A program made the position numbers and the translations under genes. A DNA stretch of 64,000 bases from Mycobacterium sp. 852002-40037_SCH5390672 (GTDB lineage Bacteria; Actinomycetota; Actinomycetes; Mycobacteriales; Mycobacteriaceae), in NCBI RefSeq assembly GCF_001665875.1, contig NZ_LZTA01000006.1, forward strand, positions 62,001-126,000, given 5' to 3'. Under the pieces are notes generated by a model. It saw only the letters and a list, made by a program, of their open reading frames with translations, was not told the origin of the DNA and searched no databases. Of the stretch, positions 41,768 to 53,497 are shown in pieces; position 1 is the stretch's first letter; each line of letters starts with the position of its first letter.

Positions 41768-42736
41768 ATGCCAGCACCCCGCCATGCTCCACTTGTGCTG
41801 CTCGATGGCGCCAGCATGTGGTTCCGCTCGTATTTCGGGGTGCCGTCCTCGATCACCGCGCCCGATGGCCGGCCCGTCAACGCCGTTCGGGGATTCATCG
41901 ACTCCGTCGCCGTGGTGATCACCCAGCAGCGGCCCAGCCGCCTGGCCGTCTGCCTCGACCTCGATTGGCGGCCTCAGTTCCGGGTGGATCTCGTGCCGTC
42001 CTATAAGGCCCACCGCGTGGCCGAGGAGGAGCCGCAGAACGAGCCGGACATCGAGGAAGTCCCCGACGATCTGACGCCCCAGATCGACATGATCGCCGAA
42101 CTCCTTGACGCGTTTGGGATTCCGACCGCCGGCGCGGAGGGGTTTGAGGCCGACGACGTGCTGGGGACGCTGGCGGCCCGGGAACGCAAGGATCCGGTGG
42201 TGGTGGTCAGCGGTGACCGTGACCTGCTGCAGGTGGTCTCGGACGATCCCGTCCCGGTTCGGGTGCTCTACCTCGGCCGCGGACTGAGCAAAGCCACGCT
42301 GTTCGGGCCCGCCGAGGTAGCCGAACACTATGGCGTGCCGACCGACAGGGCCGGCCAGGCCTACGCCGAACTCGCGCTGCTGCGCGGCGATCCGTCCGAC
42401 GGCCTGCCTGGGGTGCCGGGCGTCGGGGAGAAGACCGCGGCGGCGCTGCTGGCCCAGCACGGTTCGCTGGAGCGGATCCTGGCCGCCGCCCACGACCCGA
42501 AGTCGAAGATGGCCAAGGGCGTGCGCGCGAAACTGCTGGCCGCGCTGGATTACATCGAAGCGGCCGGCACAGTGGTGCGCGTGGCCACCGACGCACCCGT
42601 CACCTTCTCCACAGCCAGCGACGAACTACCGCTGGCCGCCGCCGATCCGCGACGCACCGCCGAACTGGCGACCCAGCTGGGTGTCGGCTCGTCGATCGCT
42701 CGCCTCCAGAAGGCGCTGGACGCGCTGCCGAACTGA
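41768..42736 (+). CDS. 5'-3' exonuclease (PIN/H3TH), Rv2090-like
   Basis: 322-aa FEN-like nuclease related to the N-terminal domain of DNA polymerase I. The acidic metal-binding residues appear in [37 protein letters not shown] and [11 protein letters not shown]. The helix-hairpin-helix DNA-binding motif is [15 protein letters not shown]. The start at ATG 41768 gives a full fold; M. tuberculosis Rv2090 is annotated longer at its N-terminus. It is divergent from pepE and converges on the DUF4333 gene. Confidence 0.93.
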   Translation: MPAPRHAPLVLLDGASMWFRSYFGVPSSITAPDGRPVNAVRGFIDSVAVVITQQRPSRLAVCLDLDWRPQFRVDLVPSYKAHRVAEEEPQNEPDIEEVPDDLTPQIDMIAELLDAFGIPTAGAEGFEADDVLGTLAARERKDPVVVVSGDRDLLQVVSDDPVPVRVLYLGRGLSKATLFGPAEVAEHYGVPTDRAGQAYAELALLRGDPSDGLPGVPGVGEKTAAALLAQHGSLERILAAAHDPKSKMAKGVRAKLLAALDYIEAAGTVVRVATDAPVTFSTASDELPLAAADPRRTAELATQLGVGSSIARLQKALDALPN

Positions 42737-42748
42737 CGAGCCCGACGA

Positions 42749-43504
42749 CTACTGCGGCCGGCCGACCTCGTAGGTGCCCTTGCTGTCCTGGAACGTCACC
42801 GTCACGTGCTTGGGCGCGCCGTCGATGCTGACGTCGCAGTCGAACGTGGCACCCTTCTTGACGGTGGGGTTCTGGCCGTGGTTGCACTTGACGTTCTGGA
42901 CGTTCTTCGCGCCGTAGCCGTTGGTTTCGTCGCTGAGAACCTGTTGGACGCCGGCCTGCGCCTTGTTGACGTCCAGCTTGGTGGTCACAAAGAACCCGGG
43001 CTGCCAGAAGCCCAGCACCAGCACGACGGCAATGAGCAGAAACGCAATCGCGCCACCCACACCGGCGATCAGTCCGACCGGTCGCTTCTTGCCGGGCTGC
43101 TCGTAGCCGGGGTACTGCTGCGGGTATTGGCCCGGCTGGCCGTACTGACCGTACTGGCCCGGCTGCGGGTATTGCCCGGGCTGCGGATACTGGCCCGGCT
43201 GCCCATACTGACCCGGCTGGGCGTACTGCCCGGGCTGGGCGTATTGGCCAGGCTGACCGTACTGCCCCGGTTGGGCATAACCCGGCTGCTGTTGGGGGTA
43301 TTGCTGCGGGTACGCCTGTTCAGCCGGCTGCTGGTACTGGGGATAGTCGGCGGGCGGGGTGTAGGCCGGAGGCTGCCACGACGTCTCCTGGTTCGAGTGC
43401 TCCTGCCAGGTCGGTGCCACCTGAGTCGGTTCCGACGAGTGATCGCCACCTTGACCTTGACCAGGCGGTTGCCACTGCTGGTCCGATCCCTGCGGTCCGC
43501 TCAT
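42749..43504 (-). CDS. DUF4333 membrane protein with Gln/Pro/Tyr repeats, Rv2091c-like
   Basis: 251-aa protein. The N-terminal half is a low-complexity cytoplasmic region of [19 protein letters not shown] repeats (residues ~60-135). One TM helix follows ([20 protein letters not shown], ~145-165). The external C-terminal DUF4333 domain has two Cys (VKCNHGQNP and ATFDCDVSI) that could form a disulfide. The gene starts at ATG 43504. Function unknown; it corresponds to Rv2091c and precedes no obvious operon partner. Confidence 0.9.
   Translation of the reverse strand: MSGPQGSDQQWQPPGQGQGGDHSSEPTQVAPTWQEHSNQETSWQPPAYTPPADYPQYQQPAEQAYPQQYPQQQPGYAQPGQYGQPGQYAQPGQYAQPGQYGQPGQYPQPGQYPQPGQYGQYGQPGQYPQQYPGYEQPGKKRPVGLIAGVGGAIAFLLIAVVLVLGFWQPGFFVTTKLDVNKAQAGVQQVLSDETNGYGAKNVQNVKCNHGQNPTVKKGATFDCDVSIDGAPKHVTVTFQDSKGTYEVGRPQ
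43120..43320 (-). repeat. Short tandem repeat coding for GQY(G/A)QP
   Basis: Imperfect 18-bp units, with some longer variants, encode the GQYxQP repeats in the DUF4333 protein. The unit is a multiple of 3 and is consistent with variable copy number between strains. The boundaries are approximate. Confidence 0.6.
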
Positions 43505-43569
43505 CTTTCTCCCTCAGCCCTTGTGTCTTGGCATGAACTATCGGCGCTTAACGGTAGCTCCGGCCTAGC

Positions 43570-46368
43570 CTACCCGGCGTCAACTGCGACGACGCCGCGC
43601 CGAATGTCATTGATCGCCCGCTTGGCGGTGGCCCGCAATTCGGGGTCCGGTGCGGCGTTACGGACCTGGTCCAGCAAGTCGAGCGCCTGGCGGCACCAAC
43701 GCACGAAATCCCCCGCCAACAGTGGTGATCCGGTGCCGGCCGGGTCGGCGGCCGCCAGCGCCGCCGCCAGATCTCCGGTCCTGGCCCAACGGTAGATGAC
43801 GTTGACGAAGCCGTCGTCGGGTTCGCGACTCGGGGCGATCCGGTGCGTTTGCTCGTCGGCGCGCAGTGCCATGGACAGCCTCGACGTCTGCTGCAGCGCC
43901 TGGCGCACTTGCTGGGTGGGCGCATCGGCCGCAAAGGCCGCCCCGGGGCCCTCGCCGCCGCGGGTCTCGTACAGCACCGCTGACACCACCGCCGCCAGTT
44001 CGGCCGGCTTCAACCCCGACCACGCGCCGGTGCGCAGGCATTCGGCGACCAGCAGGTCGCTTTCGCTGTAGATGCGTGCCAGCAACCGCCCGTCGTCGGT
44101 GACCCGAGGATCACCGTCGCGACCTTCGATGAAGCCGCGCTCGGTGAGCAACCCGACGATCCGATCGAAAGTCCGGGCCAGCGAATTGGTGGCGGCCGCA
44201 ACCTTTTTCTCCAATTGCTCGTTGTCGCGTTCGATCCGCAGGTAGCGCTCGGCCTCCCGGACCTGTGCTTCCAGACCGGTCGTGTTGTGCGAGGGGTGCC
44301 GGCGCAACTGTTCACGCAGCGACGCCAGCTCCGGGTCATGGAAGGCGCCATCGGAGTCCCCGCGGCCGCCCCGATGCCGGGCCGGGATGGTGAGGCCGGC
44401 GGCCGCCGACCGCAGCGCCGACGCCAGATCACGCCGGACCCGTGGTTGACGGTGTTCGACCCGCTTGGGTAGCGACATCGAACCGACGGGCGCGGACACG
44501 CCCGAATAGTCGGCCGACGAAATCCTTCCCGCCCAGCGGTTTTCGGTGAGCACCAACGGTCGCGGGTCGGAGCTGTCGCGGGCGGATTCCAGCACCACGG
44601 CCAGGCCACCGCGGCGGCCATGGGTGATGTTGATGATGTCGCCGCGGCGCAGCGCGGCCAGTGCGTCGCTGGCGGCCTGCCGTCGTTGCAGGCGGGACGC
44701 GCGGGACTGCGCGCGCTCCATCTCGCTGATGCGGGCACGCATCCGCGCGTATTCGAGGATCGGCGCCTTGGGTCCGCCCATCTCGGCGGTGATCTCGTCG
44801 AGCATCGCTGTGCCGCGCTCGATCCCGCGGACCAGCCCGACCACGGAGCGGTCGGCCTGATACTGCGCAAATGACTGCTCCAACAACCGATGTGCCTGCT
44901 CGGGACCCATCTGCTGAACCAGGTTGATCGTCATGTTGTACGACGGGGCGAACGAGCTGCGCAGCGGGAAGGTGCGGGTGGAGGCCAGCCCGGCCACCGC
45001 CGAAGGCTCGGTGGTTTCGTCGGTGGGATTCCACAGCACCACCGCGTGGCCCTCGACGTCGATGCCGCGCCGGCCGGCGCGGCCCGTGAGCTGGGTGTAC
45101 TCCCCCGGGGTCAGCGCCACGTGCTGCTCACCGTTGAACTTCACCAACCGCTCGAGCACCACCGTGCGTGCGGGCATGTTGATCCCGAGCGCCAAGGTCT
45201 CGGTGGCGAACACCGCCCTGACCAGTCCGGCGGTGAACAGCTCTTCGACGGTGTGGCGGAAGACGGGCAGCATGCCGGCGTGGTGGGCCGCCAAACCACG
45301 CAGCAGACCCTCCCGCCACTCGTAGTAGCCCAGCACGCTCAGGTCGGCGTCGGCGAGATCGCCGCACCGGTGCTCGATCACCTCGGCGATCTGTGCGCGC
45401 TCCTCCTGAGTGGTGAGCCGCAAGGGCGAGCGCAGGCATTGCTGGACCGCGGCATCGCAGCCCGCCCGGGAGAACACAAACGTGATCGCAGGCAGCAACC
45501 CTTCGGAATCCAGCGTGGCGATCACGTCGGGCCGCCCCGGCGTCCGGTAGAAACGGGGGCGCGACGGCCGTCCCGAGCCCCCCCTGCCCTCCTGCCGGCG
45601 GGGTCTCCAGTCGGTCATGCGGTCCGCCTCGCGGCGGTGCGCTATGTGGCGCAGCAGTTCGGGATTGACGCGCGGCTGGCGGTCCGCGGCCGGTTTCTCG
45701 TTCTCGTAGTCGAACAGATCCAGCAGGCGTTTGCCCACCAACACGTGTTGCCACAGCGGCACCGGCCGATGTTCGTCGACCACGACCGTCGTATCGCCGC
45801 GCACGGTCTGGATCCAGCCGCCGAATTCCTCGGCGTTGCTCACCGTGGCCGAGAGGCTTACCACCCGCACCTCGTCGGGCAGGTGCAGGATCACCTCCTC
45901 CCACACCGGGCCCCGCATCCGATCGGCGAGGAAATGCACCTCGTCCATCACTACATACGAAAGTCCCCGTAGCGCAGGCGAATCCGCGTAGAGCATGTTG
46001 CGCAGCACTTCGGTGGTCATGACGACGACGGGCGCATCGGCGTTTACCGACATGTCCCCGGTGAGCAGGCCGATGCGGTCGCGGCCGTAGCGCGCGATCA
46101 AGTCGGTGTGCTTCTGATTGCTCAGCGCTTTCAGCGGCGTGGTGTAGAAGCATTTGCCGCCGGATGCCAACGCCAGGTGCACGGCGAATTCGCCGACCAC
46201 CGTCTTGCCGGCGCCGGTCGGTGCGCAGACCAGCACGCCGTGACCTCGCTCGAGCGCCGCACACGCCCGACGCTGAAAGCCGTCGAGCGCGAAGGGCAGG
46301 TCGGCGATGAACCGGGTGAGCTCAATCAGCTCCGCCACCTCATGGGGCGGCGACGGATCAGGTGACAT
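43570..46368 (-). CDS. helY: ATP-dependent RNA helicase HelY (Ski2-like)
   Basis: 932-aa DExH helicase. Walker A is [13 protein letters not shown] (residues ~52-64), motif II is MDEVHF, and motif VI is [10 protein letters not shown]. The C-terminal DSHCT domain has the Ski2/Mtr4 pattern. It is a cytosolic RNA helicase whose substrate is not defined. The start overlaps the tatC 3' end by 11 bp. The neighbours helY-tatC-tatA-pafC-pafB match M. tuberculosis Rv2092c-Rv2096c. Confidence 0.96.
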   Translation of the reverse strand: MSPDPSPPHEVAELIELTRFIADLPFALDGFQRRACAALERGHGVLVCAPTGAGKTVVGEFAVHLALASGGKCFYTTPLKALSNQKHTDLIARYGRDRIGLLTGDMSVNADAPVVVMTTEVLRNMLYADSPALRGLSYVVMDEVHFLADRMRGPVWEEVILHLPDEVRVVSLSATVSNAEEFGGWIQTVRGDTTVVVDEHRPVPLWQHVLVGKRLLDLFDYENEKPAADRQPRVNPELLRHIAHRREADRMTDWRPRRQEGRGGSGRPSRPRFYRTPGRPDVIATLDSEGLLPAITFVFSRAGCDAAVQQCLRSPLRLTTQEERAQIAEVIEHRCGDLADADLSVLGYYEWREGLLRGLAAHHAGMLPVFRHTVEELFTAGLVRAVFATETLALGINMPARTVVLERLVKFNGEQHVALTPGEYTQLTGRAGRRGIDVEGHAVVLWNPTDETTEPSAVAGLASTRTFPLRSSFAPSYNMTINLVQQMGPEQAHRLLEQSFAQYQADRSVVGLVRGIERGTAMLDEITAEMGGPKAPILEYARMRARISEMERAQSRASRLQRRQAASDALAALRRGDIINITHGRRGGLAVVLESARDSSDPRPLVLTENRWAGRISSADYSGVSAPVGSMSLPKRVEHRQPRVRRDLASALRSAAAGLTIPARHRGGRGDSDGAFHDPELASLREQLRRHPSHNTTGLEAQVREAERYLRIERDNEQLEKKVAAATNSLARTFDRIVGLLTERGFIEGRDGDPRVTDDGRLLARIYSESDLLVAECLRTGAWSGLKPAELAAVVSAVLYETRGGEGPGAAFAADAPTQQVRQALQQTSRLSMALRADEQTHRIAPSREPDDGFVNVIYRWARTGDLAAALAAADPAGTGSPLLAGDFVRWCRQALDLLDQVRNAAPDPELRATAKRAINDIRRGVVAVDAG

Positions 46369-47314
46369 CGTCGTGTTGCCCGGCGGTGAACGACGGCTCC
46401 GGTATCGCGGTGGGCGGTTCGATGACCGATGCTTCGTCGTCGGGAATCACGGCCTGGGCTTCACGCTTGGCCTTCCGTCTGTCATGCAAGCGTGAGATCT
46501 GGATGGCGAACTCCAAGAGCACGGACAGCGCCAACCCCAGCGCGGTCATTGAAAACGGGTCGGATCCCGGAGTGAACACCGCCGCGAAAGCGAACATCGC
46601 GAAGATCAGACCGCGCCGCCACGCCTTGAGCCGCTCATAGGGCAGCATGCCGATGGTGTTGAGCATGACGATGAGCAGTGGGAATTCGAAGCTGACGCCG
46701 AAGACCACCAGCAGGTTGATCAGGAAGCCGAAATATCGGTCGCCGGACAGGGCGGTCACCTGGACGTCGCTGCCGACGGTCAGCAGGAAGCCCAGCGCCT
46801 TGGACAGTACGAAGTAGGCCAGCACCGCGCCGACGAGGAACAGCACCACGGCGGGGATCACGAACGCGATCGCGAAGCGGCGTTCCTTCTGGTAGAGACC
46901 GGGCGTGATGAACGACCACAGCTGGTAGAACCACACCGGACAGGCCAGTACCACCCCGGCCGTCAGCCCGACCTTGAGCCGCAGCATGAACTGGTCGAAC
47001 GGGGCGGTGGCCAGGAGCCGGCATTGCCCGTCGGCGCTGATCGACGCGCGCGCCGACTGCGGCAGCGAACAGTAGGGATGGCGCAGCCACTCGCCGAGGC
47101 TTTCCAGCCCGAAGATCGAATGCGAGTACCAGACAAACCCGAAAATCGTGGTCAGCAGGATGGCGGCCAGGGAGATCAGCAGCCGGGTGCGCAACTCGGT
47201 CAGGTGGTCGACCAGCGACATGGTCGCATCCGGGTTGGTTCGGCTGCGCCGGTTACGAGGATTGAGGCGCCTCAGCAGCCCGGAAGTGCGCGCTGAAACC
47301 TTGAAGACTTTCAC
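46358..47314 (-). CDS. tatC: Sec-independent protein translocase TatC
   Basis: 318-aa polytopic membrane protein that binds twin-arginine signal peptides. The signature [18 protein letters not shown] (residues 32-49) precedes six hydrophobic segments, with [17 protein letters not shown] and [14 protein letters not shown] typical of the family. A soluble, acidic C-terminal tail follows. It starts at ATG 47314; a shorter start at Met32 would remove a basic N-terminal extension that M. tuberculosis TatC also has. tatA lies 44 bp upstream. Confidence 0.97.
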   Translation of the reverse strand: MKVFKVSARTSGLLRRLNPRNRRSRTNPDATMSLVDHLTELRTRLLISLAAILLTTIFGFVWYSHSIFGLESLGEWLRHPYCSLPQSARASISADGQCRLLATAPFDQFMLRLKVGLTAGVVLACPVWFYQLWSFITPGLYQKERRFAIAFVIPAVVLFLVGAVLAYFVLSKALGFLLTVGSDVQVTALSGDRYFGFLINLLVVFGVSFEFPLLIVMLNTIGMLPYERLKAWRRGLIFAMFAFAAVFTPGSDPFSMTALGLALSVLLEFAIQISRLHDRRKAKREAQAVIPDDEASVIEPPTAIPEPSFTAGQHDDVT

Positions 47315-47358
47315 GATGCTCGGTCAGTGGCGCTCGGGCAGCGCGACGATGATGGCGG

Positions 47359-47649
47359 CTATGCCGGACGTGCTTCGCTGTGCCCCTGCTCGCTGGGCGC
47401 CGGCGCGTCGACCCGCTGCGACTGCACGGGAGTGGGGTTCGCCGCTGAGGCCTCGCTTTGGGTCGCGGTGTTTGTTCCCAAAGCCGACGTTTCAGCCTTG
47501 TTCTCGGTCTGCATTTCGCGGATTTCGGACTTGAAGATCCGCATCGACTTACCCAACGAACGCGCCGCATCGGGGAGCTTCTTGGCACCGAACAGCAAGA
47601 TCACCACGACCGCGAGGATCGCCCAGTGCCACGGACTAAGACTGCCCAC
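47359..47649 (-). CDS. tatA: Sec-independent protein translocase TatA
   Basis: 96-aa single-span protein that forms the Tat pore with TatC. The TM helix ([20 protein letters not shown]) is followed by the amphipathic helix ([20 protein letters not shown]) with the conserved FGxKKLPDxARSLGKS pattern. The Ala/Glu/Gln-rich tail is low complexity. GTG start at 47649. It is upstream of tatC on the same strand. tatB is elsewhere, as in M. tuberculosis. Confidence 0.97.
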   Translation of the reverse strand: MGSLSPWHWAILAVVVILLFGAKKLPDAARSLGKSMRIFKSEIREMQTENKAETSALGTNTATQSEASAANPTPVQSQRVDAPAPSEQGHSEARPA

Positions 47650-47745
47650 TTTGATTACCTCCAGACGTTGACCCGATGCTACCGCAGTAGCGCCCTGTGG
47701 CGGCGGGCCCGCGCCGCGCCGCGGTGGACCATATCGCCTGGACTT

Positions 47746-48717
47746 TTATGAGCTCAGGGCTTCGTAGGACGTCACGGCCGCCGTCGCGGCGTCGCGCACC
47801 CGCTGCGCCAGGGTCGACGGCCCCAGTACCTGGACGTCGGCGCCGAAGCCCAGCACCAGCCGCGTCATCCAATCCTCGGAGGCATAGGTCATCACCGCCT
47901 CGCAGGATCCGTCCGGCAATTCGCGCAGGTCGCGCATCGGGTAGTACTCGAACATCCAGGACGCCGCCGGTGCCACCCGCAGCTTGGCCGACGGCAGCGA
48001 GGGATCGCCGTCGAACAGCGAGGTGTCCGGCGGCGCGTGCAGCGCCGGCTCGGGCGGCGCGGCCGGCTCGTCGAGCTCACTGGCGTCCACGATCCGGTCG
48101 AAGCGGAACAACCGAACGCCCTCGGCCTCGCGTGACCAGCCCTCCAGGTAGCTGTGGCCGCCGATCAGCAGCACCCGGATGGGGTCGACGACCCGGCTGG
48201 TCAGGGTGTCATGCGAGGCCGAGTAGTAGTCGATGGCCAGCGCGTGCTTGGACTGGACGGCCGCGCGCACCGCGGCGGCGGCGCGGTTCTCCACCGGCGC
48301 GGGCTCGTCGACGGCCGACGCCGCGTGGGAGGCGTCGTGCGCGAGAGCTCCGGCGGCGCCCTCGATCTTGGCGATGGCGCTGCGCGCGGCTTCGGGGTCG
48401 ACGACGCCGGGAATGTCGGCCAGCGCCCGCAACGCCACCAGGAGCCCGGTGGCTTCCGGTGAGGTGAGCTTGAGCGGGCGGTCGATGCCCGCGGAGAACG
48501 TCACCTCGATGGTGTCCCCGGAGAACTCGAAATCGATGAGGTCACCGGGGAAATAGCCGGGCAGACCGCACATCCACAGCTGATTGAGGTCCTCTTCCAG
48601 CTGCTTGGCCGTTACCCCGAGGTCGGCAGCGGCCTTGGATCGGGTGACCCGGGGGTTGGCCTGGAAATAGGGCACCATGTTGAGCAGCCGGATCAGGCGG
48701 GTGGAGATGGCTGTCAT
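47746..48717 (-). CDS. pafC: Transcriptional regulator PafC (WYL domain)
   Basis: 323-aa partner of PafB. The two form the PafBC activator of the RecA/LexA-independent DNA-damage response. An N-terminal HTH (RLIRLLNMVPYFQANPRV, SKAAADLGVTAKQLEED) is followed by the WYL domain (SKHALAIDYYSASHDTLTSR, YLEGWSREAEGVRLFR) and a WCX-like C-terminus. The start overlaps the pafB stop (ATGA, 48714-48717). It corresponds to Rv2095c. Confidence 0.96.
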   Translation of the reverse strand: MTAISTRLIRLLNMVPYFQANPRVTRSKAAADLGVTAKQLEEDLNQLWMCGLPGYFPGDLIDFEFSGDTIEVTFSAGIDRPLKLTSPEATGLLVALRALADIPGVVDPEAARSAIAKIEGAAGALAHDASHAASAVDEPAPVENRAAAAVRAAVQSKHALAIDYYSASHDTLTSRVVDPIRVLLIGGHSYLEGWSREAEGVRLFRFDRIVDASELDEPAAPPEPALHAPPDTSLFDGDPSLPSAKLRVAPAASWMFEYYPMRDLRELPDGSCEAVMTYASEDWMTRLVLGFGADVQVLGPSTLAQRVRDAATAAVTSYEALSS

Positions 48718-49754
48718 GCGGACACGCCCCCGCGGCGGGGCGGTTGCCCGGCGGCGACGGTGTCCCCGCCCGCCTGTGCGCGCAGCCGCGCCAGCACGTT
48801 GTCGCGCAGTGCCTGCGGTTCGAGCACCAGGGCGTCGGCCCCGTAGCCGGCGATGTCACGTGCCAGCTGGTCGGCGAAGGTGATGTCGAGTTCGATCACC
48901 TGGCCGTCGCGACCGCCGAGTCGGCGCGCGTCGAGGAGCCTGCCGGCGCGCCGCAGCGCGGTGGCCCGGCCGTCGGCCACCCATACGCGGGCCTGCCCGA
49001 CGGTCGGCGACGCTGAAACTTCGGTGACGGTCTGGGCCACAATCTTGCGCAGGTCAACGTCGTTCGGCACGGTGACGGTGCCCGGCGGGCCGATCGGCGT
49101 GACGTCCGGACCTATCCGGGAAAGCCGGAAGGTGCGGGTGGCGTCGCGGTCGCGGTCGTGGCCTACCAGGTACCAGCGGCCCTTCTCGGTGACCACCCCC
49201 CAGGGCTCGACGGTGCGGGTGGCATATGGCTCGGCTCGCGACGGCCGATGCTGAAACTGCACCGCCTGCCGGGAGTCGATGGCGGACAACAGGATTCCGA
49301 GAACGTCTTCCGACCCACGCAAGCCCGGCACCCCGGCCGGTGACGCGATCGCGACCGGCGCGTCCGGGTCCACGTCAACCCCTGCCGCGCGCAGTTTGAG
49401 CAGCGCGCCCTGAGTCGCGGTGATGAGTTCGGGCGACTCCCACAACTGGGTCGCAACGGCCACCGCGGCCGCCTCGTCGGGGGTCAGGTCGACCGGCGCG
49501 AGCGAGTAGGCGTCGCGGTTGATCCGGTAGCCCTCGGTGGGGTCCAAGGCCGACGCCCGGCCGACCTCGAGCGGGATACCCAGATCGCGCAGCTCGTTCT
49601 TGTCCCGTTCGAACATGCGCGAGAACGCCTCGGCGCTGGCGCTGTCCGAATAACCCGCCACGCTCGACCTGATCTTCTCCGCCGAGATGTAGCCGCGGGT
49701 GGACAGCAGGGCAATGACCAGATTCACCAGCCGCTCGACTTTTGACGTCGCCAT
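48714..49754 (-). CDS. pafB: Transcriptional regulator PafB (WYL domain)
   Basis: 346-aa protein. The start ATG at 49754 gives MATSKVERLVNLVIALLSTR, identical to the M. tuberculosis PafB N-terminus; the upstream in-frame start at 49838 adds 28 unrelated residues. The HTH region runs to ~residue 60 (SAEAFSRMFERDKNELRDLG). The WYL domain contains VEPWGVVTEKGRWYLVGHD. It is coupled to pafC by a 4-bp overlap and separated from pafA by 181 bp, so it may have its own promoter. Confidence 0.96.
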   Translation of the reverse strand: MATSKVERLVNLVIALLSTRGYISAEKIRSSVAGYSDSASAEAFSRMFERDKNELRDLGIPLEVGRASALDPTEGYRINRDAYSLAPVDLTPDEAAAVAVATQLWESPELITATQGALLKLRAAGVDVDPDAPVAIASPAGVPGLRGSEDVLGILLSAIDSRQAVQFQHRPSRAEPYATRTVEPWGVVTEKGRWYLVGHDRDRDATRTFRLSRIGPDVTPIGPPGTVTVPNDVDLRKIVAQTVTEVSASPTVGQARVWVADGRATALRRAGRLLDARRLGGRDGQVIELDITFADQLARDIAGYGADALVLEPQALRDNVLARLRAQAGGDTVAAGQPPRRGGVSA

Positions 49755-49935
49755 TGGCTCCAGGTTATTCGATGGTCCTCGTGTGGCGCTTCCACCGGCC
49801 ATCCGCGTCGCGTTATTCCCTGCGGCCACGTCGGTCACTAGTTGGCGAGCTCACGATGACTCTCGAACGCGCTGACGCCCCACGCCAACGAGTTGCCCGT
49901 GAATGCCCGTGTGGCAGCTGGTGGCCGATCTGCGG

Positions 49936-51294
49936 CTACATGCTGGCGATCAGGCGCTTGACCCGCTCGTCGACCGCACGGAATGGGTCCTTGCACAGCA
50001 CGGTGCGCTGCGCCTGGTCGTTGAGCTTGAGGTGTACCCAGTCGACGGTGAAATCACGTCCGGCGGCCTGGGCGGCGCTGATGAACTCGCCGCGCAACCG
50101 CGCCCGAGTGGTCTGCGGCGGGTTGTCGACCGCCTCCGCGATGTCCTCGTCGGTGGTGACGCGCGCGGCCAGCCCCTTGCGCTGCAGCAGATCAAAGACG
50201 CCGCGCCCGCGCTTGATGTCGTGGTAGGCCAGGTCCAGCTGGGCGATCTTCGGGTCGGATAGCTCCATGTTGTAGCGGTCCTGATAGCGCTGGAAGAGCT
50301 TGCGCTTGATCACCCAGTCGATCTCGGTGTCGACCTTGGCGAAGTCCTGGCTCTCGACCGCGTCGAGCTGACGGCCCCACAGGTCGACGATCTGCTCGAT
50401 CTGCGCGTTGGGCTCGCGGGTCTGTAGGTGCTCGACGGCGCGGGTGTAGTACTCGCGCTGGATGTCCAGCGCGCTGGCCTGACGCCCGCCCGCCAGCCGC
50501 ACCGGTCGACGGCCGGTGACGTCGTGGCTGACCTCGCGGATGGCGCGGATGGGGTTGTCCAGGGAGAAGTCGCGGAACGGGACGCCGGCTTCGATCATCT
50601 CCAGCACCAGCGCGGCCGTGCCCACCTTGAGCATGGTGGTGGTCTCGCACATGTTGGAGTCGCCGACGATCACGTGCAACCGCCGGTACTTCTCGGCGTC
50701 GGCGTGCGGCTCGTCGCGGGTGTTGATGATCGGCCGGCTGCGCGTGGTGGCCGAAGAGACGCCTTCCCAAATGTGCTCGGCGCGTTGGGAAAGGCAGAAT
50801 GTCGCGGCCTTGGGGGTCTGCAGCACCTTGCCGGCGCCGCAGATCAGCTGGCGGGTGACCAGAAATGGCAACAACACATCGGAGATTCGGGAGAACTCGC
50901 CGGCCCGCACGATCAAGTAGTTCTCGTGGCACCCGTAGGAGTTGCCCGCCGAATCGGTGTTGTTCTTGAACAGGTAGATGTCGCCGCCAATGCCCTCGTC
51001 GGCCAGCCGCTGCTCGGCGTCGACGAGCAGGTCTTCCAGCACCCATTCCCCGGCGCGGTCGTGGGTGACCAGCTGCACCAGGCTGTCGCACTCGGCGGTG
51101 GCGTACTCGGGGTGGCTGCCGACGTCGAGGTAAAGACGCGCGCCATTACGCAGGAAAACGTTGGAGCTGCGGCCCCAGGACACGACGCGGCGGAACAAAT
51201 ACCGCGCCACCTCGTCGGGGCTGAGCCGCCGGTGGCCGTGGAATGTGCAGGTGACCCCGAACTCGGTCTCGATGCCCATGATTCGTCGCTGCAC
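49936..51294 (-). CDS. pafA: Pup-protein ligase PafA
   Basis: 452-aa carboxylate-amine ligase of the glutamine synthetase-like fold. It joins the C-terminal Glu of Pup to substrate lysines, using ATP. It opens [16 protein letters not shown] with the metal-binding Glu, and contains [34 protein letters not shown] and [19 protein letters not shown]. Length equals M. tuberculosis Rv2097c. It lies directly downstream of prcA, with no intervening genes, unlike M. tuberculosis. Confidence 0.98.
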   Translation of the reverse strand: MQRRIMGIETEFGVTCTFHGHRRLSPDEVARYLFRRVVSWGRSSNVFLRNGARLYLDVGSHPEYATAECDSLVQLVTHDRAGEWVLEDLLVDAEQRLADEGIGGDIYLFKNNTDSAGNSYGCHENYLIVRAGEFSRISDVLLPFLVTRQLICGAGKVLQTPKAATFCLSQRAEHIWEGVSSATTRSRPIINTRDEPHADAEKYRRLHVIVGDSNMCETTTMLKVGTAALVLEMIEAGVPFRDFSLDNPIRAIREVSHDVTGRRPVRLAGGRQASALDIQREYYTRAVEHLQTREPNAQIEQIVDLWGRQLDAVESQDFAKVDTEIDWVIKRKLFQRYQDRYNMELSDPKIAQLDLAYHDIKRGRGVFDLLQRKGLAARVTTDEDIAEAVDNPPQTTRARLRGEFISAAQAAGRDFTVDWVHLKLNDQAQRTVLCKDPFRAVDERVKRLIASM

Positions 51295-51532
51295 CTAATC
51301 GAGCGTACTGGTTGTCCGACCGCGGCGGTGAGCAAGCCGCGCGTATCGATCCGACAACTTTTGCGTAGCTCCTCCGGTCGGCCCTGCTCGGACGCCCCGG
51401 GCAACCCGTCCGCCCTACCCGCCGCGCAGAGGCTCTTCGCTAGCTCACCCGCACCTTGCGCATCATCAGGCCCACCAGCACCGGTGAAGTGAATGGCGGT
51501 TCGGTCTCGAACCGTGGTCTGGCCGGCGGGGC
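51295..51532. other. Intergenic region between pafA and prcA
   Basis: 238 bp with no supported ORF. In M. tuberculosis this junction carries about ten extra genes (Rv2098c-Rv2108, including PE_PGRS and PPE genes); here nothing of that block is present. It should carry the pafA promoter or be part of a longer transcript from pup. Confidence 0.6.
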
Positions 51533-52303
51533 CTAGCCGGAGGATCCGCCGTCAGAATCCGACGGCTCGCCGTCGGGTTCTGAGCCGTTGGAATCCAGCT
51601 CGCGCAGCAAATTTTCCAGGGAAGCGCGATTGATCCGCCGGAAAGCCCGTCGCGGCCGGTTGACATCCAAGATGGCGGCTTCCAGGCTGGCCACATCGAG
51701 GGTGGACTGGTCACCATTCGAGGCTTCGCTGCCGGCCCGCAGCGCTTTCACCGCGATCCGCATGGCCTCAGGCAGATCGGCATTCTCGGCGTAAGACTCC
51801 TTGAGTGCCGTGACGATCGGTTCGGTGGTACCACCCATCACCACGAAATGCGGCTCGTCGGCGATCGATCCGTCATAGGTAATCCGGTACAGCTCAGGCG
51901 GTTTGCTTTCGCCGTAGTGCGCGACCTCGGCGACGCACAATTCCACCTCGTAGGGTTTGGCCTGCTCGGTGAAGATGCTGCCCAGCGTCTGGGCGTAAAC
52001 ATAGGCCAGCTGGCGGCCCGTGACGTCGCGACGGTCGTAGGCGTAGCCGCGGGTGTCGGCGAATTGAATTCCGCCGCGGCGCAAATTGTCGAATTCGTTG
52101 AACTTGCCCGCGGCGGCAAAGCCCACGCGGTCGTAGAGTTCGCTGATCTTTTGCAACGACCGTGACGGGTTCTCCGCGACAAAAACCACACCGCCGGCGT
52201 AAACCAGCGCGACCACGCTCTTGCCGCGCGCGATGCCTTTACGCGCGAGCTCGCTGCGCTCGCGCATCGCCTGCTCAGGCGAGATGAAATACGGGAAGCT
52301 CAC
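51533..52303 (-). CDS. prcA: 20S proteasome alpha subunit PrcA
   Basis: 256-aa alpha-type subunit forming the gated outer rings of the proteasome. It opens [20 protein letters not shown] with the N-terminal gate segment and the H0 helix. It contains [19 protein letters not shown] and [19 protein letters not shown]. There is no catalytic Thr, as expected. The start overlaps the prcB stop by 4 bp (ATGA). Acidic, Ser/Gly-rich C-terminus. It corresponds to Rv2109c. Confidence 0.97.
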   Translation of the reverse strand: MSFPYFISPEQAMRERSELARKGIARGKSVVALVYAGGVVFVAENPSRSLQKISELYDRVGFAAAGKFNEFDNLRRGGIQFADTRGYAYDRRDVTGRQLAYVYAQTLGSIFTEQAKPYEVELCVAEVAHYGESKPPELYRITYDGSIADEPHFVVMGGTTEPIVTALKESYAENADLPEAMRIAVKALRAGSEASNGDQSTLDVASLEAAILDVNRPRRAFRRINRASLENLLRELDSNGSEPDGEPSDSDGGSSG

Positions 52304-53190
52304 TTCTCACCACCATCGGGACCGAAAGTGTCAGCGCGCGAACGGCTTTGGATCACTTCGCGGGCCAATTCGGCGATGCGGCTCTCCGGCACGTCAAGCG
52401 CCCCCTCGGCGCCGATGGTGACCGCCGTGGGATAGATCCCGCGTACCAGATCCGGTCCGCCGGTGGCGGAGTCGTCGTCGGCCGCGTCGTAGAGCGCCTC
52501 GATGGCGACGCGCACCGCGGAGTCGGCGTCGGTCACCTGCGAGTACAACTTCTTCATCGATGATTTGGCGAAAATCGAGCCCGATCCCACCGACTGGTAG
52601 CCCTCCTCTTCCAGGTTCCAGCCGCCGGCGGCGTCGAAAGACACGATCCGGCCGGCGCCTTCGGGGTCCGCCGCGTCGATGTCGTAGCCCACCAGAAGCG
52701 GCAGTGCGATCAGACCCTGCATCGCGGCCGCCAGGTTTCCGCGAACCATGATGGCCAGCCGGTTCACCTTGCCGGCGAACGTGAGTGGCACGCCTTCGAG
52801 TTTCTCGTAGTGCTCGAGTTCCACTGCATACAGGCGGGCGAACTCCACCGCGATGGCGGCGGTGCCGGCGATGCCCGTGGCCGTGTAGTCATCGGTGATG
52901 TACACCTTCTTGACGTCACGCCCGGCGATCATGTTGCCCTGCGTCGAACGCCGATCGCCGGCAAGCACCACGCCGCCGGGGTATTTCAGCGCGACGATGG
53001 TGGTGCCGTGCGGCAGTTGCCCCATGGTGGCATCCGATTGCGTGCCCGACAGGCTTGCCGGCAGCAACTCCGGCGCCTGACGGCGCAGCAAGTCAGCAAA
53101 CGACGATAGGTCTATAGCGGGGCTTCTTAAATGTGCGTAGCCCGGAAGTGCGGAATTGGTGGACAGGCGATCAGAAAAAGGCCAGGTCAC
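52300..53190 (-). CDS. prcB: 20S proteasome beta subunit PrcB
   Basis: 296-aa beta subunit carrying the proteolytic sites. A propeptide of 62 residues ends HG before Thr63 in [19 protein letters not shown], which becomes the N-terminal catalytic threonine after autoprocessing. Asp and Lys partners follow in the same segment ([17 protein letters not shown]). The start overlaps the pup stop by 4 bp (53187-53190). It corresponds to Rv2110c; pup, prcB and prcA form one operon. Confidence 0.97.
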   Translation of the reverse strand: MTWPFSDRLSTNSALPGYAHLRSPAIDLSSFADLLRRQAPELLPASLSGTQSDATMGQLPHGTTIVALKYPGGVVLAGDRRSTQGNMIAGRDVKKVYITDDYTATGIAGTAAIAVEFARLYAVELEHYEKLEGVPLTFAGKVNRLAIMVRGNLAAAMQGLIALPLLVGYDIDAADPEGAGRIVSFDAAGGWNLEEEGYQSVGSGSIFAKSSMKKLYSQVTDADSAVRVAIEALYDAADDDSATGGPDLVRGIYPTAVTIGAEGALDVPESRIAELAREVIQSRSRADTFGPDGGEK

Positions 53191-53381
53191 TGTCCGCCCT
53201 TTTGGACATACGCGCGAACGAAGTCCTCGGCGTTCTCCTCGAGGACGTCATCGATCTCGTCGAGCAGATCGTCGGTGTCCTCGGCCAACTTCTCTCGGCG
53301 CTCTTGGCCCGCGGCAGTGCTGCCGGCGACGTCATCTTCGTCGTCGCCACCACCGCCACGCTTGGTCTGCTCCTGCGCCAT
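53187..53381 (-). CDS. pup: Prokaryotic ubiquitin-like protein Pup
   Basis: 64-aa, highly acidic, largely disordered tag. It opens [17 protein letters not shown], has the Mpa-binding helical region ([19 protein letters not shown]) and ends VQKGGQ. The final Gln must be deamidated to Glu by Dop before ligation, as in M. tuberculosis. The ATG at 53381 is the real start; an in-frame GTG at 53423 adds 14 unrelated residues. It overlaps prcB and is transcribed upstream of it. Confidence 0.98.
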   Translation of the reverse strand: MAQEQTKRGGGGDDEDDVAGSTAAGQERREKLAEDTDDLLDEIDDVLEENAEDFVRAYVQKGGQ

Positions 53382-53497
53382 CGCCGCCTCCTGTTGTCTG
53401 GGCCTGTTGAATGGCTTATTCACCGATCAAGCCACACTGCCCGTTGGTCTTTCCTAGCCTACCGGTCGAGCCCGACGTTCCCCGGGTTAACCGGCAG

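Noticed and set aside
43120..43320. Repeat array considered as CRISPR
   Set aside because: Units are short, contiguous, in frame and code for GQYxQP; there are no spacers or cas genes.
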